A DNA stretch of 64,000 nucleotides from Nocardioides speluncae (GCF_003121585.1 NZ_QEOO01000036.1:62001-126000); one strand, 5' to 3'; positions 40,582-48,368 are shown, counted from the first letter of the stretch. Notes: generated by a model not told the origin, from the letters alone. Numbers and translations: made by a program.

Positions 40582-41097
40582 CTAGCTGGGCCGGTAGCGG
40601 CTCGTGCATGCCCGTCCGCGGGTCTGAGCGCCTGGACCGGCTTCCTTCTTCGCGCGGCGCACAGCGTCCCACTCGTTGTAGTAGTTCTTGCCGTAGCCCC
40701 AGCTCACAACCTGACCTCCCGAGTAGACGAGGGCAAGGGCCGCGCAGGTGTTCCTGAAAGTGGTGATGCGACGGCAAGTTCCGGAGTGCTTGGCGCATTC
40801 CTTGTAGGCCCTGCGGTTGGCGTAGGTCGCGTTTCTGTAGTCGGTGGAGAAACCCACAGCGTCGCGCGACGGGCTGTAGTAGATCGCGCCGTAGCACGCT
40901 AGGCGATGAGGCGGCGCGGAGGTGTTGCAGCCGTAGCTGCTGGCAACCCTCGTCGAACGTTCGGAGGTGCCGGGGACGATCTCGCGGTTGGTCCCTGCAT
41001 CGGGCTTCGCGATTGCGGTCGTCGTGCCCGCCACGATCAGGCCGATGGCGAGGAGCGCACCGACGAGAACCCGCGCGGGTGTGGTCAAGCTGTGCAT
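40582..41097 (-). CDS. Secreted DUF4189 protein, tandem paralog
   Basis: A 171-residue exported protein with a signal peptide (VLVGALLAIGLIVAGTTTAIA). The domain has the same plan as its neighbour: HRLACYGAIYYSPSRDAVGF, ECAKHSGTCRRITTFRNTCAA and a final RGRACTSRY, with six or more cysteines. AGGAGAT lies 8 bases before the ATG. The two paralogs are quite different in sequence, so the duplication is old. The 157-base gap upstream is comparatively AT-rich and contains the palindrome GGCACGTGCC, with no clear known operator. Confidence 0.72.
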   Translation of the reverse strand: MHSLTTPARVLVGALLAIGLIVAGTTTAIAKPDAGTNREIVPGTSERSTRVASSYGCNTSAPPHRLACYGAIYYSPSRDAVGFSTDYRNATYANRRAYKECAKHSGTCRRITTFRNTCAALALVYSGGQVVSWGYGKNYYNEWDAVRRAKKEAGPGAQTRGRACTSRYRPS

Positions 41098-41254
41098 AGA
41101 GGGATCTCCTGTGTCTTTTCGGACATTGGTTGGTGGCGCACCAGCACGCAGCCGCGGCACCCAGGAAATCCCTCAAACGGCACGTGCCGAACACGTGCGC
41201 CATCGATAATGTCACCCTACTTAGTTGACTTTAAACTCGACCCTAGGGTTGGAC

Positions 41255-42007
41255 TCAGACCGCGAACGCGGCAACCATCAGGGCAGCGGTGAAGGTGACC
41301 TCGACGCAGGCGCCGTACACGTCGCCGGTGAGGCCGCCGAAACGCCGCCGAGCGTGGAGCGCAAGTCCGACGCCGGCAAGCAGGCCGAGGGCGGCGAATC
41401 CCAACCGTGGCGCATCGTCCACCACGAGTACGCCGACCACCAGCGCCGCGGCGACCAGGAGGCTGACCAGGGCGCGAAGGGGAGGGACGCTCCCGGCGAC
41501 CAGGCTGCCGAGGCCGTCCGCTCGGGCAGCGGGGAACCACGCCGTACACAAGACCGGAAGCACGGTGCGGCTGACCACGAGTGCGACAGCGAGGGCGGCG
41601 GGCGCGTGCGCACCGCACTCGGCCAGCGCCGCGACCTGGATAAGCAGCGACAGCACCAGCGCGACGACGCCGAAGGGCCCGATGTCGGACTTCCGCATGA
41701 TCGCGAGCGCCTCGTCACCGCGCCGCCCGGAGCCGAGGCCGTCGGCGGTGTCGGCGAGGCCGTCGAGATGCATGGCCCGGGTGAGTACGGCGAGTACGGA
41801 GACCGCGAGCGCGCCCATCAGCAGGGGCTGGCCAAAGCCGTCGTACTCCATCGCCAGTGCCCACGGGCCCGCGACCAGCAGCGCCAGCACGCCGCCGGCG
41901 AGCGGCGCGAGCGTCATCGCCCAGCTCGCGACCGGTCGCGAGACGGTCGTGGGCGGGCGCACCGGGAGGATCGTCAGCGTCCCGAACAGCAGGCGGAGTG
42001 CGTTCAC
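41255..42007 (-). CDS. cobS: Adenosylcobinamide-GDP ribazoletransferase (cobalamin synthase)
   Basis: Last membrane step of cobalamin assembly, joining adenosylcobinamide-GDP with alpha-ribazole. The 250 residues are mostly membrane helices, with the conserved metal-binding HLDGLADTADGLGSG near residue 80 and RRGDEALAIMRKSDIGPFG following. The GTG start overlaps the cobU stop (GTGA). It is the last gene of the cobalamin-riboswitch operon. Confidence 0.93.
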   Translation of the reverse strand: MNALRLLFGTLTILPVRPPTTVSRPVASWAMTLAPLAGGVLALLVAGPWALAMEYDGFGQPLLMGALAVSVLAVLTRAMHLDGLADTADGLGSGRRGDEALAIMRKSDIGPFGVVALVLSLLIQVAALAECGAHAPAALAVALVVSRTVLPVLCTAWFPAARADGLGSLVAGSVPPLRALVSLLVAAALVVGVLVVDDAPRLGFAALGLLAGVGLALHARRRFGGLTGDVYGACVEVTFTAALMVAAFAV

Positions 42008-42528
42008 AGCCGGACGACTCGTCCGGCGATGCACCACAGCACGTCCTCGCACACGTCGGCAACGGCAGTGTTCAGCAGCCCCATCTGGTCTCGGAACCGA
42101 CGCCCGGACGGGGTCGCGGGGACCACACCCTGGCCGACTTCGTTGGTGACGAGTACGACGTCACGCGAGGTCGCTCGGAGCGCCGCGACCAACCGGTCGC
42201 CCGCGGCCTCGACGGCGGCGACCGCGGCGGTAGGCTCGTCCGCCCACGCACCCGCGTGATCCATCGTCCGGGTCAGCCACAGCGTGAGGCAGTCGATGAG
42301 CAGCGGCCCGCCGTCGACGCCCAGCAGCGTGACCAGGTCGGTGGTCTCCACGGTCGCCCACTCGGCCGGCCGGCGCTCCTGGTGGATCCGGACCCGCTCC
42401 TGCCATTCGACATCGTCGCCGGGCGAGTAGGCGGTCGCGACGTAGGTGACATCGTCGCGCCCGGTCAGCAGCCCTTCCGCCGCGCGCGACTTGCCCGACC
42501 GGGCGCCACCGATCACCAGGGTCTTCAC
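42004..42528 (-). CDS. cobU: Adenosylcobinamide kinase/guanylyltransferase
   Basis: Phosphorylates and guanylylates adenosylcobinamide, the substrate of cobS. The 174 residues start with the P-loop GGARSGKS, followed by TLVTLLG-like and LIDCLTLWLTR segments and the signature TNEVGQGVVP with RRFRDQMGLLN. Overlaps the upstream transporter gene (ATGA) and cobS (GTGA). With the ECF transporter it would form a salvage route for imported cobinamide. Confidence 0.93.
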   Translation of the reverse strand: MKTLVIGGARSGKSRAAEGLLTGRDDVTYVATAYSPGDDVEWQERVRIHQERRPAEWATVETTDLVTLLGVDGGPLLIDCLTLWLTRTMDHAGAWADEPTAAVAAVEAAGDRLVAALRATSRDVVLVTNEVGQGVVPATPSGRRFRDQMGLLNTAVADVCEDVLWCIAGRVVRL

Positions 42529-43343
42529 GACAGCTCCTTCACAGGGTCAGCAGGTTCGAACCGCACCGGTACGTCGAACGCGGCCAGCCGCGACACCCTG
42601 CGCAGCGCTCGCAGCAGCGGTGCACCCGCCACCAGGATCACCAGGCAGGTGAAGACGCCGCGGCTGACGTCCCAGATGACCGAGGTGGCGGCGTAGTAGC
42701 GCGCATAGCGGGCCAGGTTGCCGACCGCGGACGAGGTGGCCTCGTAGCTCAGGCCCTCGCCGTAGTGGGCGAACGGCCAGAACCACAGGTTCATCAGCGC
42801 GCCGTACACCACCCCGAGCAGGAATCCGACCGCCGCCAGCATCAGCACCTCCCACCGGCCGCGGACCCGCGGCAGCGACCCGGAGACCATCCCGACCCAG
42901 CCGGCCGCGATCATCTGGAACGGCAGCCACGGCCCGACGCCGCCGGTCAGCAGCGCGCCCACGAACAGCGTCAGGCAGCCCTGCACGAACCCGAACCCGC
43001 GCCCGAACACCCGGCCGCCGAGCATGATCACCGCGAAGCTCGGCTCCAGACCGGCGATGCCGGGGGAGAGCGCCCGGAGGGCGCCCCCGATCGCCGACAG
43101 CATGCCGAGCAGCGCGATCGCCTTCGCATCCAGCCCGCCCGCGTTCACCTCGCCGAGCACGATCATGGCCAGCAGTGGCAGCACCAGCACGAAGATCCAC
43201 GGCGCGTCCGCGGAGTGCGACGACGCCTCGGCGACCGTCGACGGAGGTACGACGAAGGGCCAGCCGAACGCGCCCAGCGTCACGATCGACGCCAGCACTA
43301 GCGCGATCGTCGCCGTCCAGGAGAACCGGATCACGCCCGTCAT
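42525..43343 (-). CDS. ECF transporter substrate-binding (S) component
   Basis: A 272-residue membrane protein of about seven helices. The segment LGGRVFGRGFGFVQGCLTLF and the later GVVYGALMNLWFWPFAHYGEG are typical of ECF S components that work with the SCO2322-type systems. Cobalt, cobinamide or cobalamin precursor as cargo is inferred from the riboswitch and cobU/cobS in the same operon. Both ends overlap neighbours as ATGA. Confidence 0.8.
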   Translation of the reverse strand: MTGVIRFSWTATIALVLASIVTLGAFGWPFVVPPSTVAEASSHSADAPWIFVLVLPLLAMIVLGEVNAGGLDAKAIALLGMLSAIGGALRALSPGIAGLEPSFAVIMLGGRVFGRGFGFVQGCLTLFVGALLTGGVGPWLPFQMIAAGWVGMVSGSLPRVRGRWEVLMLAAVGFLLGVVYGALMNLWFWPFAHYGEGLSYEATSSAVGNLARYARYYAATSVIWDVSRGVFTCLVILVAGAPLLRALRRVSRLAAFDVPVRFEPADPVKELS

Positions 43344-44956
43344 CGTTCCTCCGGCGTGGTCTCGACGACGCTCGCCGGCGCTCGCTGCTCGACCACCGAA
43401 AGGGCGTCCGCGACGTCGCGCGCGGTGAGCCACGGCTGCGGGGCCATCACTTTGGCGACCTGGGGGGCGAAGGCAGGCGAGGAGACCACGACGTCGGGTG
43501 CCGAGCCGTCGGCGACCACCTCGCCGTCGGCGAGTACGACGACCCGCGAGGCCACCTCGGCGACCAGCTCGACGTCGTGGGTGGCGAGCACGATGCCGTG
43601 CCCATCGTCGGCCAGCTCGCGCAGGATGCTCACCAGCCGCCGCTTGGCGGTGTAGTCCAGCCCGCGGGTCGGCTCGTCGAGGAGCAGCAGCTTGGGCCGG
43701 GCGGCGAGGACCACGGCCAGCGCCAGGGTCAGCTTCTGGCCCTCGGACAGGTCACGCGGGTGCTGCTCGTCGGGCACGCCGGGCGCCAGTCGCTCCAGCA
43801 GCGCGCGGGTGGTGCCGGGCGCTGCGCCGGCGTCGCGGTCGGCCGAGGCGCACTCGGCGGCCACGCTGGCGGCGTACAGGATGTCGGAGGGGACCTGCGG
43901 GACCAGGCCGGCGGCCGCCACGTCCACCCGGCCGGAGGTCGGCTTGTGGATGCCGACCACGGTCTTCAGCAGCGTCGACTTGCCGGCACCGTTGCGGCCC
44001 ATCAGCGCGACCACCTCGCCCGCGCGGACCTCCAGCGTCAGGCCGCGAAGCACCGGCCTCCGGGCATAGCCGGCGACCAGGTCGCGGCAGCTGGCAACCG
44101 GATCGCCAACCGTGGCGGCGCGGTGCGCGGGCGGCTCGGCGCCGGCCAGCCGGTCGCGCAGCTCGCCGGCCCGGCGCCGCGCGTCGCGCACGGTGAGGGG
44201 CAGTGGTGACCAGCCCGCGGTGCGGCCGAGCTCGACGACCGGCGGCGCGATCGGTGTACCGGCCAGCACCTCGGCGGGTACGCCGTCGACCGGCGCCGCG
44301 CCGGCACCGGGCAGCCAGACGATCCGGTCGGCGTGCTGAACCACCCGCTCCAGCCGGTGCTCGGCGAGCACGACGGTCAGCCCGAGGTCGTGGACCAGCC
44401 GCTGCAGCGTGGCCAGCACGTCCTCGGCCGCGAGCGGGTCGAGCGCGGAGGTCGGCTCGTCGAGGACCAGGATCCGCGGGTGCGCGGTGAGCACCGAGCC
44501 GATCGCCACCCGCTGCTGCTGGCCGCCGGACAGGTGCGCCAGCGGCCGGCCGCGCAGGTCGGCGAGGCCGAGCAGGTCCAGCGTCTCCTCGACCCGCTTG
44601 CGCATCACCGGCGCCCGCACGCCGAGCGACTCCATCGCGTAGGCGAGCTCGTCCTCGACGTTGTCGGTGACGAACCCCGCGACCGGGTCCTGCCCGACGA
44701 AGCCGACCACGTCGGCCAGGTCGCGCGGGCGGTGGGTACGGGTGTCGCGGCCGTCGACCTCGACCTTGCCGCGGAGGGTGCCGCCGGAGAAGTGCGGGAC
44801 CAGGCCGTTGATCGTGCGCAGCAGCGTGGACTTGCCGGAGCCGGTGCTGCCCATGACCAGCACCAGCTCGCCCTCGGGCACCTCGAGGTTGACGCCGGCC
44901 AGCACTGGCGTGGTCGCTCCGTCGTAGGTGACCGAGACGTCGTGGAAGCGGATCAT
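43340..44956 (-). CDS. ECF transporter double ATPase (EcfA-EcfA' fusion)
   Basis: A 538-residue protein with two ABC domains in one chain. Domain 1: Walker A GSTGSGKST (near 37), signature LSGGQQQR, Walker B ILVLDEPTSALDP. Domain 2: Walker A GRNGAGKST (near 340), altered signature LSEGQKLT and Walker B LLLLDEPTRGLDY. It powers the EcfT/EcfS pair. The fused form replaces separate EcfA and EcfA' seen in many bacteria. Start and stop both overlap neighbours (ATGA), so subunit ratios are set by coupling. Confidence 0.92.
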   Translation of the reverse strand: MIRFHDVSVTYDGATTPVLAGVNLEVPEGELVLVMGSTGSGKSTLLRTINGLVPHFSGGTLRGKVEVDGRDTRTHRPRDLADVVGFVGQDPVAGFVTDNVEDELAYAMESLGVRAPVMRKRVEETLDLLGLADLRGRPLAHLSGGQQQRVAIGSVLTAHPRILVLDEPTSALDPLAAEDVLATLQRLVHDLGLTVVLAEHRLERVVQHADRIVWLPGAGAAPVDGVPAEVLAGTPIAPPVVELGRTAGWSPLPLTVRDARRRAGELRDRLAGAEPPAHRAATVGDPVASCRDLVAGYARRPVLRGLTLEVRAGEVVALMGRNGAGKSTLLKTVVGIHKPTSGRVDVAAAGLVPQVPSDILYAASVAAECASADRDAGAAPGTTRALLERLAPGVPDEQHPRDLSEGQKLTLALAVVLAARPKLLLLDEPTRGLDYTAKRRLVSILRELADDGHGIVLATHDVELVAEVASRVVVLADGEVVADGSAPDVVVSSPAFAPQVAKVMAPQPWLTARDVADALSVVEQRAPASVVETTPEER

Positions 44957-46071
44957 GCGGCCACCTCGAACGCGGCCGAGCTGACCGGGTACGGCGGCGC
45001 GAGCACGGCCGGCAGCAGACCGGCCAGGATCCCCACGCAGGCCAGCACCGGAACCGGCGGTACGTCGGTCGGCGAGGCGAGCGTGAGCAGCGCAGGGGAG
45101 TGGTCGGCGGTCCAGAACATGGCCGCGGCCACCAGCACTCCGCTCCCCGCGACCAGCACCTCGGGCAGGGCCCACGGGTCCGGCCGGTACCGGGTGCGTC
45201 CGGTACGGCGACCGCCCAGCCACAGCCCGGCGACGCCGAGCGCGGCGCCGGCCAGCAGCAGCGGGGTGCCGAAGGAGTGCGCGGTGAGCAGTCCGTAGAC
45301 GCCGACCATCAGCCCGAACGCGCCGATCAGGACCAGCGCCGCGGTGGTGCGCCGGGCAGCGGCCGACTCGCCCGTCGTACGGCCGTAGCCACGGGAGTCC
45401 ATCGCGGCCGCCAGGTCCACCGACCGCTCCAGCGAGCCCTCGAGGATTGGCATCGCCAGCCGACCGAACGCGCGCAGACCGCGTCGCGAGCCGCGAAGCC
45501 GCCCCGCGGACCGCACCCGGGCGGCGTCGGCGGCCAGCTGCGGCGCGAAGGTCAGCGCGATCACGCAGGCGATCCCGATCTCATAGAGCGCGCCCGGCAC
45601 GTATCGGAGCAGCCGGCGGGCGCTGCCGAGGGCATTGGCCGCGCCGATGCAGCAGAAGATCGTGGCCAGCTGCAGGCCGTAGTAGACCGCGGTCAGCACC
45701 GCCTCGAGCGTCACCGCGCCGCCCAGCTTGATGCCGGTGGAGTCGGGCAGCGGGATCTCCGGCAGCGTGAACAGCACGGCCAGCCCCTGCGCCTGCGAGG
45801 ACAGCAGGGCCTGGAAGAAGACGTGGATCGCGATCACGATCAGTGCCAGCCGGAAGAACAGCCCGTAGGAACTGGCCCAGGGGGTGTCGCCGCGGCGCGC
45901 CGTCACCACGAACCAGGTGACCGCGATGATCAGCACCAGCGGCACCGGGTTCGTCGTACGCGTCGCGGCCGCCGCAAGCCCGAGCGCCCACAGCCACCAG
46001 GCGCCCGGGTGCAGGACACGCGGGTAGTAAGTGCCCCGAATGCGAAGTCTCTTCACGCGTGGCGCGCCCAT
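44953..46071 (-). CDS. ECF transporter transmembrane (T) component
   Basis: A 372-residue energy-coupling membrane protein. The EcfT coupling motif with Ala-Arg-Gly-type residues is in MDSRGYGR, preceded by RSVDLAAAM; helices flank it (HPGAWWLWALGLAAA near the N-terminus). The predicted ATG 46071 and first 14 residues (MGAPRVKRLRIRGT) lie inside the 164-base foldback element, so the native start was probably nearer YYPRVLHPGAWW and the element supplies the present one. Overlaps the ATPase start (ATGA). Confidence 0.82.
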   Translation of the reverse strand: MGAPRVKRLRIRGTYYPRVLHPGAWWLWALGLAAAATRTTNPVPLVLIIAVTWFVVTARRGDTPWASSYGLFFRLALIVIAIHVFFQALLSSQAQGLAVLFTLPEIPLPDSTGIKLGGAVTLEAVLTAVYYGLQLATIFCCIGAANALGSARRLLRYVPGALYEIGIACVIALTFAPQLAADAARVRSAGRLRGSRRGLRAFGRLAMPILEGSLERSVDLAAAMDSRGYGRTTGESAAARRTTAALVLIGAFGLMVGVYGLLTAHSFGTPLLLAGAALGVAGLWLGGRRTGRTRYRPDPWALPEVLVAGSGVLVAAAMFWTADHSPALLTLASPTDVPPVPVLACVGILAGLLPAVLAPPYPVSSAAFEVAA

Positions 46072-46193
46072 GGCGCGCACCTCGCTGCGTTGGCGACCCT
46101 CGACAGACAAACCCGGTCTGCCTTGGTGTCGCCGCCTTGCGATGCGCACACCCTGAGCACGCCACGCACGAAGCGACTTCGCATTCGGGGCAC
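46030..46193. mobile_element. MITE-like foldback element inside the B12 operon
   Basis: A 164-base element with perfect 20-base terminal inverted repeats: AGTGCCCCGAATGCGAAGTC (46030-46049) and its reverse complement (46174-46193). The arms continue as an imperfect inverted repeat to a central CAGAC/GTCTG loop, so the whole unit can fold back. No transposase and no clear target-site duplication is visible. It separates the SCO2322-like gene from ecfT and contributes the ecfT start codon. Confidence 0.7.
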
Positions 46194-46243
46194 TCGGAAG
46201 GTGGTGGGGACGCACGGGCTCTCGGTTCGCGGCGGTACGCCGC

Positions 46244-46978
46244 TTACGCGGCGGTCTTGTTGCGGCGGCTCAGCAGGACGCCGCCGACGATGATCGCGAG
46301 TACGACCGCACCGATCGCGGCCAGCAGCGGGACGTTGCTGCCCTCGTCGCTCTCCTCGGCCGATGCGTCGGTCGAGGCGCCACCGTCCTCGTGATGGTCG
46401 CCCTCGTGGCCGGCCAGCTCGAACTCGACCGGGTCGGCCGGGTCAGCCGGCGTCGCCTGCTCCACCAGCACCGAGCAGCCGGCGGCCGGGTAGCCCTCGA
46501 TGGCGCAGAGCAGGCCCTCCTCGGCGCGGGTCTTGGCCACCGCGCTCAGAACCTGGAGGCCGGTCGCCTTCTCGTCGGCCTGCGCGCAGGCGGCGGTCGG
46601 CGCGGGCGGCTCGGCGCCACCCTCGGCGTCCTCGGGTACGCCGTAGTCGATGATCACCGCGACCCGCTTCTTGCCGTCGGCGGCGTCGACGTGCTCGCAG
46701 ATGGTGTCGAAGGTGAGCTCGCCGAGGTCGGCGCGCGGCAGGTTGGGCTTGGTGAAGTCGGCCGGTGCGGCGAACCGGTAGGCCTCGATCGAGCCGTCGG
46801 CCGGGACGGTGGCGCCGACGCCCTTGGTTGAGGTGACGAACTCACCGTCGGTGACCTGGAAGTAGGTCCAGTAGCGGTAGATGTCGGCCCTGGCCTCAGC
46901 CGGGCTGGTGGCGACGAGTCCGCCGCAGATGGTGAACAGCGTCGCGAGCAGCGCTGCAAAGAATGCTTTCCGGGCCAT
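46244..46978 (-). CDS. SCO2322-family exported protein of ECF operon
   Basis: A 244-residue protein with a signal peptide (FFAALLATLFTICGGLVATSPAEA), a beta-rich outer domain (YRYWTYFQVTDGEF, then FDTICEHVDAADGKKRVAVIIDYG) with four cysteines, and a C-terminal membrane helix (PLLAAIGAVVLAIIVGGVLL) and basic tail. It is the first gene of the operon, directly after the cobalamin riboswitch. ATG 46978 has GAAGGG 8 bases upstream; GTG 46987 is less suitable. It is an accessory component of this transporter type with no established biochemical role. Confidence 0.83.
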   Translation of the reverse strand: MARKAFFAALLATLFTICGGLVATSPAEARADIYRYWTYFQVTDGEFVTSTKGVGATVPADGSIEAYRFAAPADFTKPNLPRADLGELTFDTICEHVDAADGKKRVAVIIDYGVPEDAEGGAEPPAPTAACAQADEKATGLQVLSAVAKTRAEEGLLCAIEGYPAAGCSVLVEQATPADPADPVEFELAGHEGDHHEDGGASTDASAEESDEGSNVPLLAAIGAVVLAIIVGGVLLSRRNKTAA

Positions 46979-47029
46979 GAGTGGCACCCTTCCGTAGACC
47001 TCGACGGTATTGAGTGGAGCCGTGACCCC

Positions 47030-47122
47030 ACTCGGTGTTCCGGCTCACCTCGCGCGGTCTGCGCGGGCCTACGGTTGCGGGTCAGCGCCGGACTTCGACC
47101 GGCTTCCCCGAACGGGATACAA
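47030..47122 (-). promoter_or_regulatory. Cobalamin riboswitch
   Basis: On the minus strand the conserved core is complete: GGGGAAGCCGG, AGTCCGGCGCTGACCCGCAA (B12-box region), CCGTAGG and, further on, GAGGTGAGCCGGAACACC. A hairpin GAGTGG/CCACTC (47011-47032) follows before the SCO2322-like gene and may be the expression platform. Adenosylcobalamin binding would reduce expression of the transporter and cobU/cobS operon. Boundaries are approximate. Confidence 0.93.
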
Positions 47123-47129
47123 CCGATGA

Positions 47130-47159
47130 AGTCTTGCTCGCGCCACGGCTCCCCGTCAA
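47130..47159 (-). promoter_or_regulatory. Promoter of the riboswitch operon
   Basis: TTGACG (47159-47154) and AAGACT (47135-47130) with an 18-base spacer on the minus strand would start transcription near 47123, at the 5' edge of the riboswitch. Confidence 0.45.
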
Positions 47160-47182
47160 AGCGGTCGGCGCCGTTCGCGCGT

Positions 47183-47188
47183 TAATCT
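47183..47188 (+). promoter_or_regulatory. -10 hexamer of leaderless small gene
   Basis: TAATCT ends 6 bases before ATG 47195. Confidence 0.5.
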
Positions 47189-47194
47189 CGACAC

Positions 47195-47452
47195 ATGACG
47201 CTGCCCGAACAGCCGCCGACGTTCCGCCCGGCCCCGGCCGCCGCCCGCCCGTGGTGGTGGCGCCTCGAGGACGCCGCGGGTTCCGAGGTCAAGGTCAAGG
47301 GCCAGCTCGCCGGGGTCCGCTTCGCCTCCCAGGCCGACGCCGAGTCGTGGGTGGGGGAGTTCTGGGCGGAGCTGGCCGACCTGGGCGTCGACGGGGTCAC
47401 GCTGTTCGAGGCCGACCGTCAGGTGTACGGGCCGATGTCGCTGCACGCGTGA
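47195..47452 (+). CDS. Small conserved actinobacterial protein
   Basis: An 85-residue acidic protein (WWWRLEDAAGSEVKVKG, then ADAESWVGEFWAELADLG and LFEADRQVYGPMSL). Similar short proteins occur widely in actinobacteria by my recollection; no function is known. The ATG follows a good leaderless -10. It is divergent from the B12 operon and followed by two REP-like repeat units before the convergent sortase gene. Confidence 0.65.
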   Translation: MTLPEQPPTFRPAPAAARPWWWRLEDAAGSEVKVKGQLAGVRFASQADAESWVGEFWAELADLGVDGVTLFEADRQVYGPMSLHA

Positions 47453-47465
47453 CGGCGGCCTTGGT

Positions 47466-47535
47466 TTACTTCGAGACGGTCGCTGCGCGACCTCCTCAGC
47501 ACAAGTCGAGACGGTTGCTGCGCAACCTCCTCAAC
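47466..47535. repeat. Two REP-like palindromic repeat units
   Basis: Cores GGTCGCTGCGCGACC (47478-47492) and GGTTGCTGCGCAACC (47513-47527) are each preceded by CGAGAC and followed by CTCCTCA, 35 bases apart in the same orientation. The second core is identical to 19913-19927. Compensating changes (C/G to T/A on both sides) keep the stem paired, so the fold is conserved. The sortase stop codon lies at the right edge. Confidence 0.75.
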
Positions 47536-48106
47536 CGGCAGCGGTAGCGAAGACCACGACGTTGTCAAGGTAGCGACCGGCGCGCCGGTCGTAGGCGCCG
47601 CCGCAGGTGATCAGCCGCAGCTCGGCGCCCGGTGTGGCGCCGTACACGCGGCGGGTCGGGAAGCGCTCCTGGGCGAACCGGCCCACGCCGGTGATGGTGA
47701 ACGTCCGGGACCCGCCGTCATCGAGGCGCACCACGATCCGATCGCCACGACGGGCCTCGCCGAGCCGTGCGAACACGTCCGGGCCGTGCGCGGAGTCGAG
47801 GTGGCCGGCGATCACGGCGGCGCCCTTCTCGCCTGGCTCCGGTCCGGCGGCGTACCAGCCGGCGATGCCGTACGGCGGCGGCTTGAGCTCGCCGTTCGTG
47901 CCGAGTAGCAGCGGCCGGAGACCGGCCCGGATGCCGAGCCGCGGCACTGAGACCCGGCTCGGGTCAGCGACCTCCGAGACGGGTGCCGCGGTAGCGGTGG
48001 CTGTCGGACCGGCCGATCCGGACGTCGTTTGGCCGCCGTTCGCACATCCACCGCCGGTCGTGACCAGGGCGAGCACCAGGCCGGTGGCGGCGGCTGCGCG
48101 CCGCAC
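47531..48106 (-). CDS. Class F sortase
   Basis: A 191-residue exported transpeptidase. An N-terminal membrane or lipoprotein-type segment (AAATGLVLALVTTGGGCANGG) is followed by the sortase barrel: AAVIAGHLDSAHGPDVFARLG contains the catalytic His, LRLITCGGAYD the catalytic Cys and RRAGRYLDNVVVF the Arg. The start is uncertain: GTG 48106 is preferred because longer starts overlap the preceding gene. It follows the Asp-rich gene on the same strand by 16 bases, so the two are an operon and the Asp-rich protein is a candidate substrate. Confidence 0.88.
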   Translation of the reverse strand: MRRAAAATGLVLALVTTGGGCANGGQTTSGSAGPTATATAAPVSEVADPSRVSVPRLGIRAGLRPLLLGTNGELKPPPYGIAGWYAAGPEPGEKGAAVIAGHLDSAHGPDVFARLGEARRGDRIVVRLDDGGSRTFTITGVGRFAQERFPTRRVYGATPGAELRLITCGGAYDRRAGRYLDNVVVFATAAG

Positions 48107-48122
48107 CGGCCCGATGCTGGGA

Positions 48123-48368
48123 CTAGTGGCTGGCAAGGCCCCCGCCTCCGGTGTCGACTCCGCCACGCGGCGCCTGCCCGTCGTCGCCGTCGTCGCTGTC
48201 GTCATCGTCAGCGCCGTCGTCGTCATCGTCGTCGTCGTTCACGACGGCGGTGTACGACGAGCCGTGCGTACCCGGCGCGGCGTTCGCGGCGGCCGACGTC
48301 AGGCCGGCTCCCGTCAGGGCAGCAACGAGCACCGCTAGGGCGATCAGCGTTCTCTGGATCAGCTTCAC
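48123..48368 (-). CDS. Small secreted Asp-rich protein, sortase partner candidate
   Basis: An 81-residue precursor: signal peptide (LIALAVLVAALTGAGLTSAAANA), a short linker, an Asp tract (seven Asp in a row, then DDDDSDDGDDG) and a C-terminal PRGGVDTGGGGLASH. It has an excellent AAGGAGGAGC ribosome-binding site before the GTG and lies immediately upstream of the class F sortase. The Gly-rich ending with a TG step resembles a sorting or recognition motif but lacks the hydrophobic anchor of LPxTG proteins. The Asp tract might bind calcium or mineral surfaces. Function unknown. Confidence 0.7.
   Translation of the reverse strand: MKLIQRTLIALAVLVAALTGAGLTSAAANAAPGTHGSSYTAVVNDDDDDDDGADDDDSDDGDDGQAPRGGVDTGGGGLASH

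Noticed and set aside
47011..47032. Independent intrinsic terminator downstream of the riboswitch
   Set aside because: The GAGTGG/CCACTC hairpin has only a 6-base stem and no T-run; it is more likely part of the riboswitch expression platform, possibly translational.
48106..48226. Longer sortase N-terminus containing LPATSP, reminiscent of an LPxTG motif
   Set aside because: That part overlaps the Asp-rich gene in another frame and precedes the membrane segment, so it is probably not translated; resemblance is coincidental.
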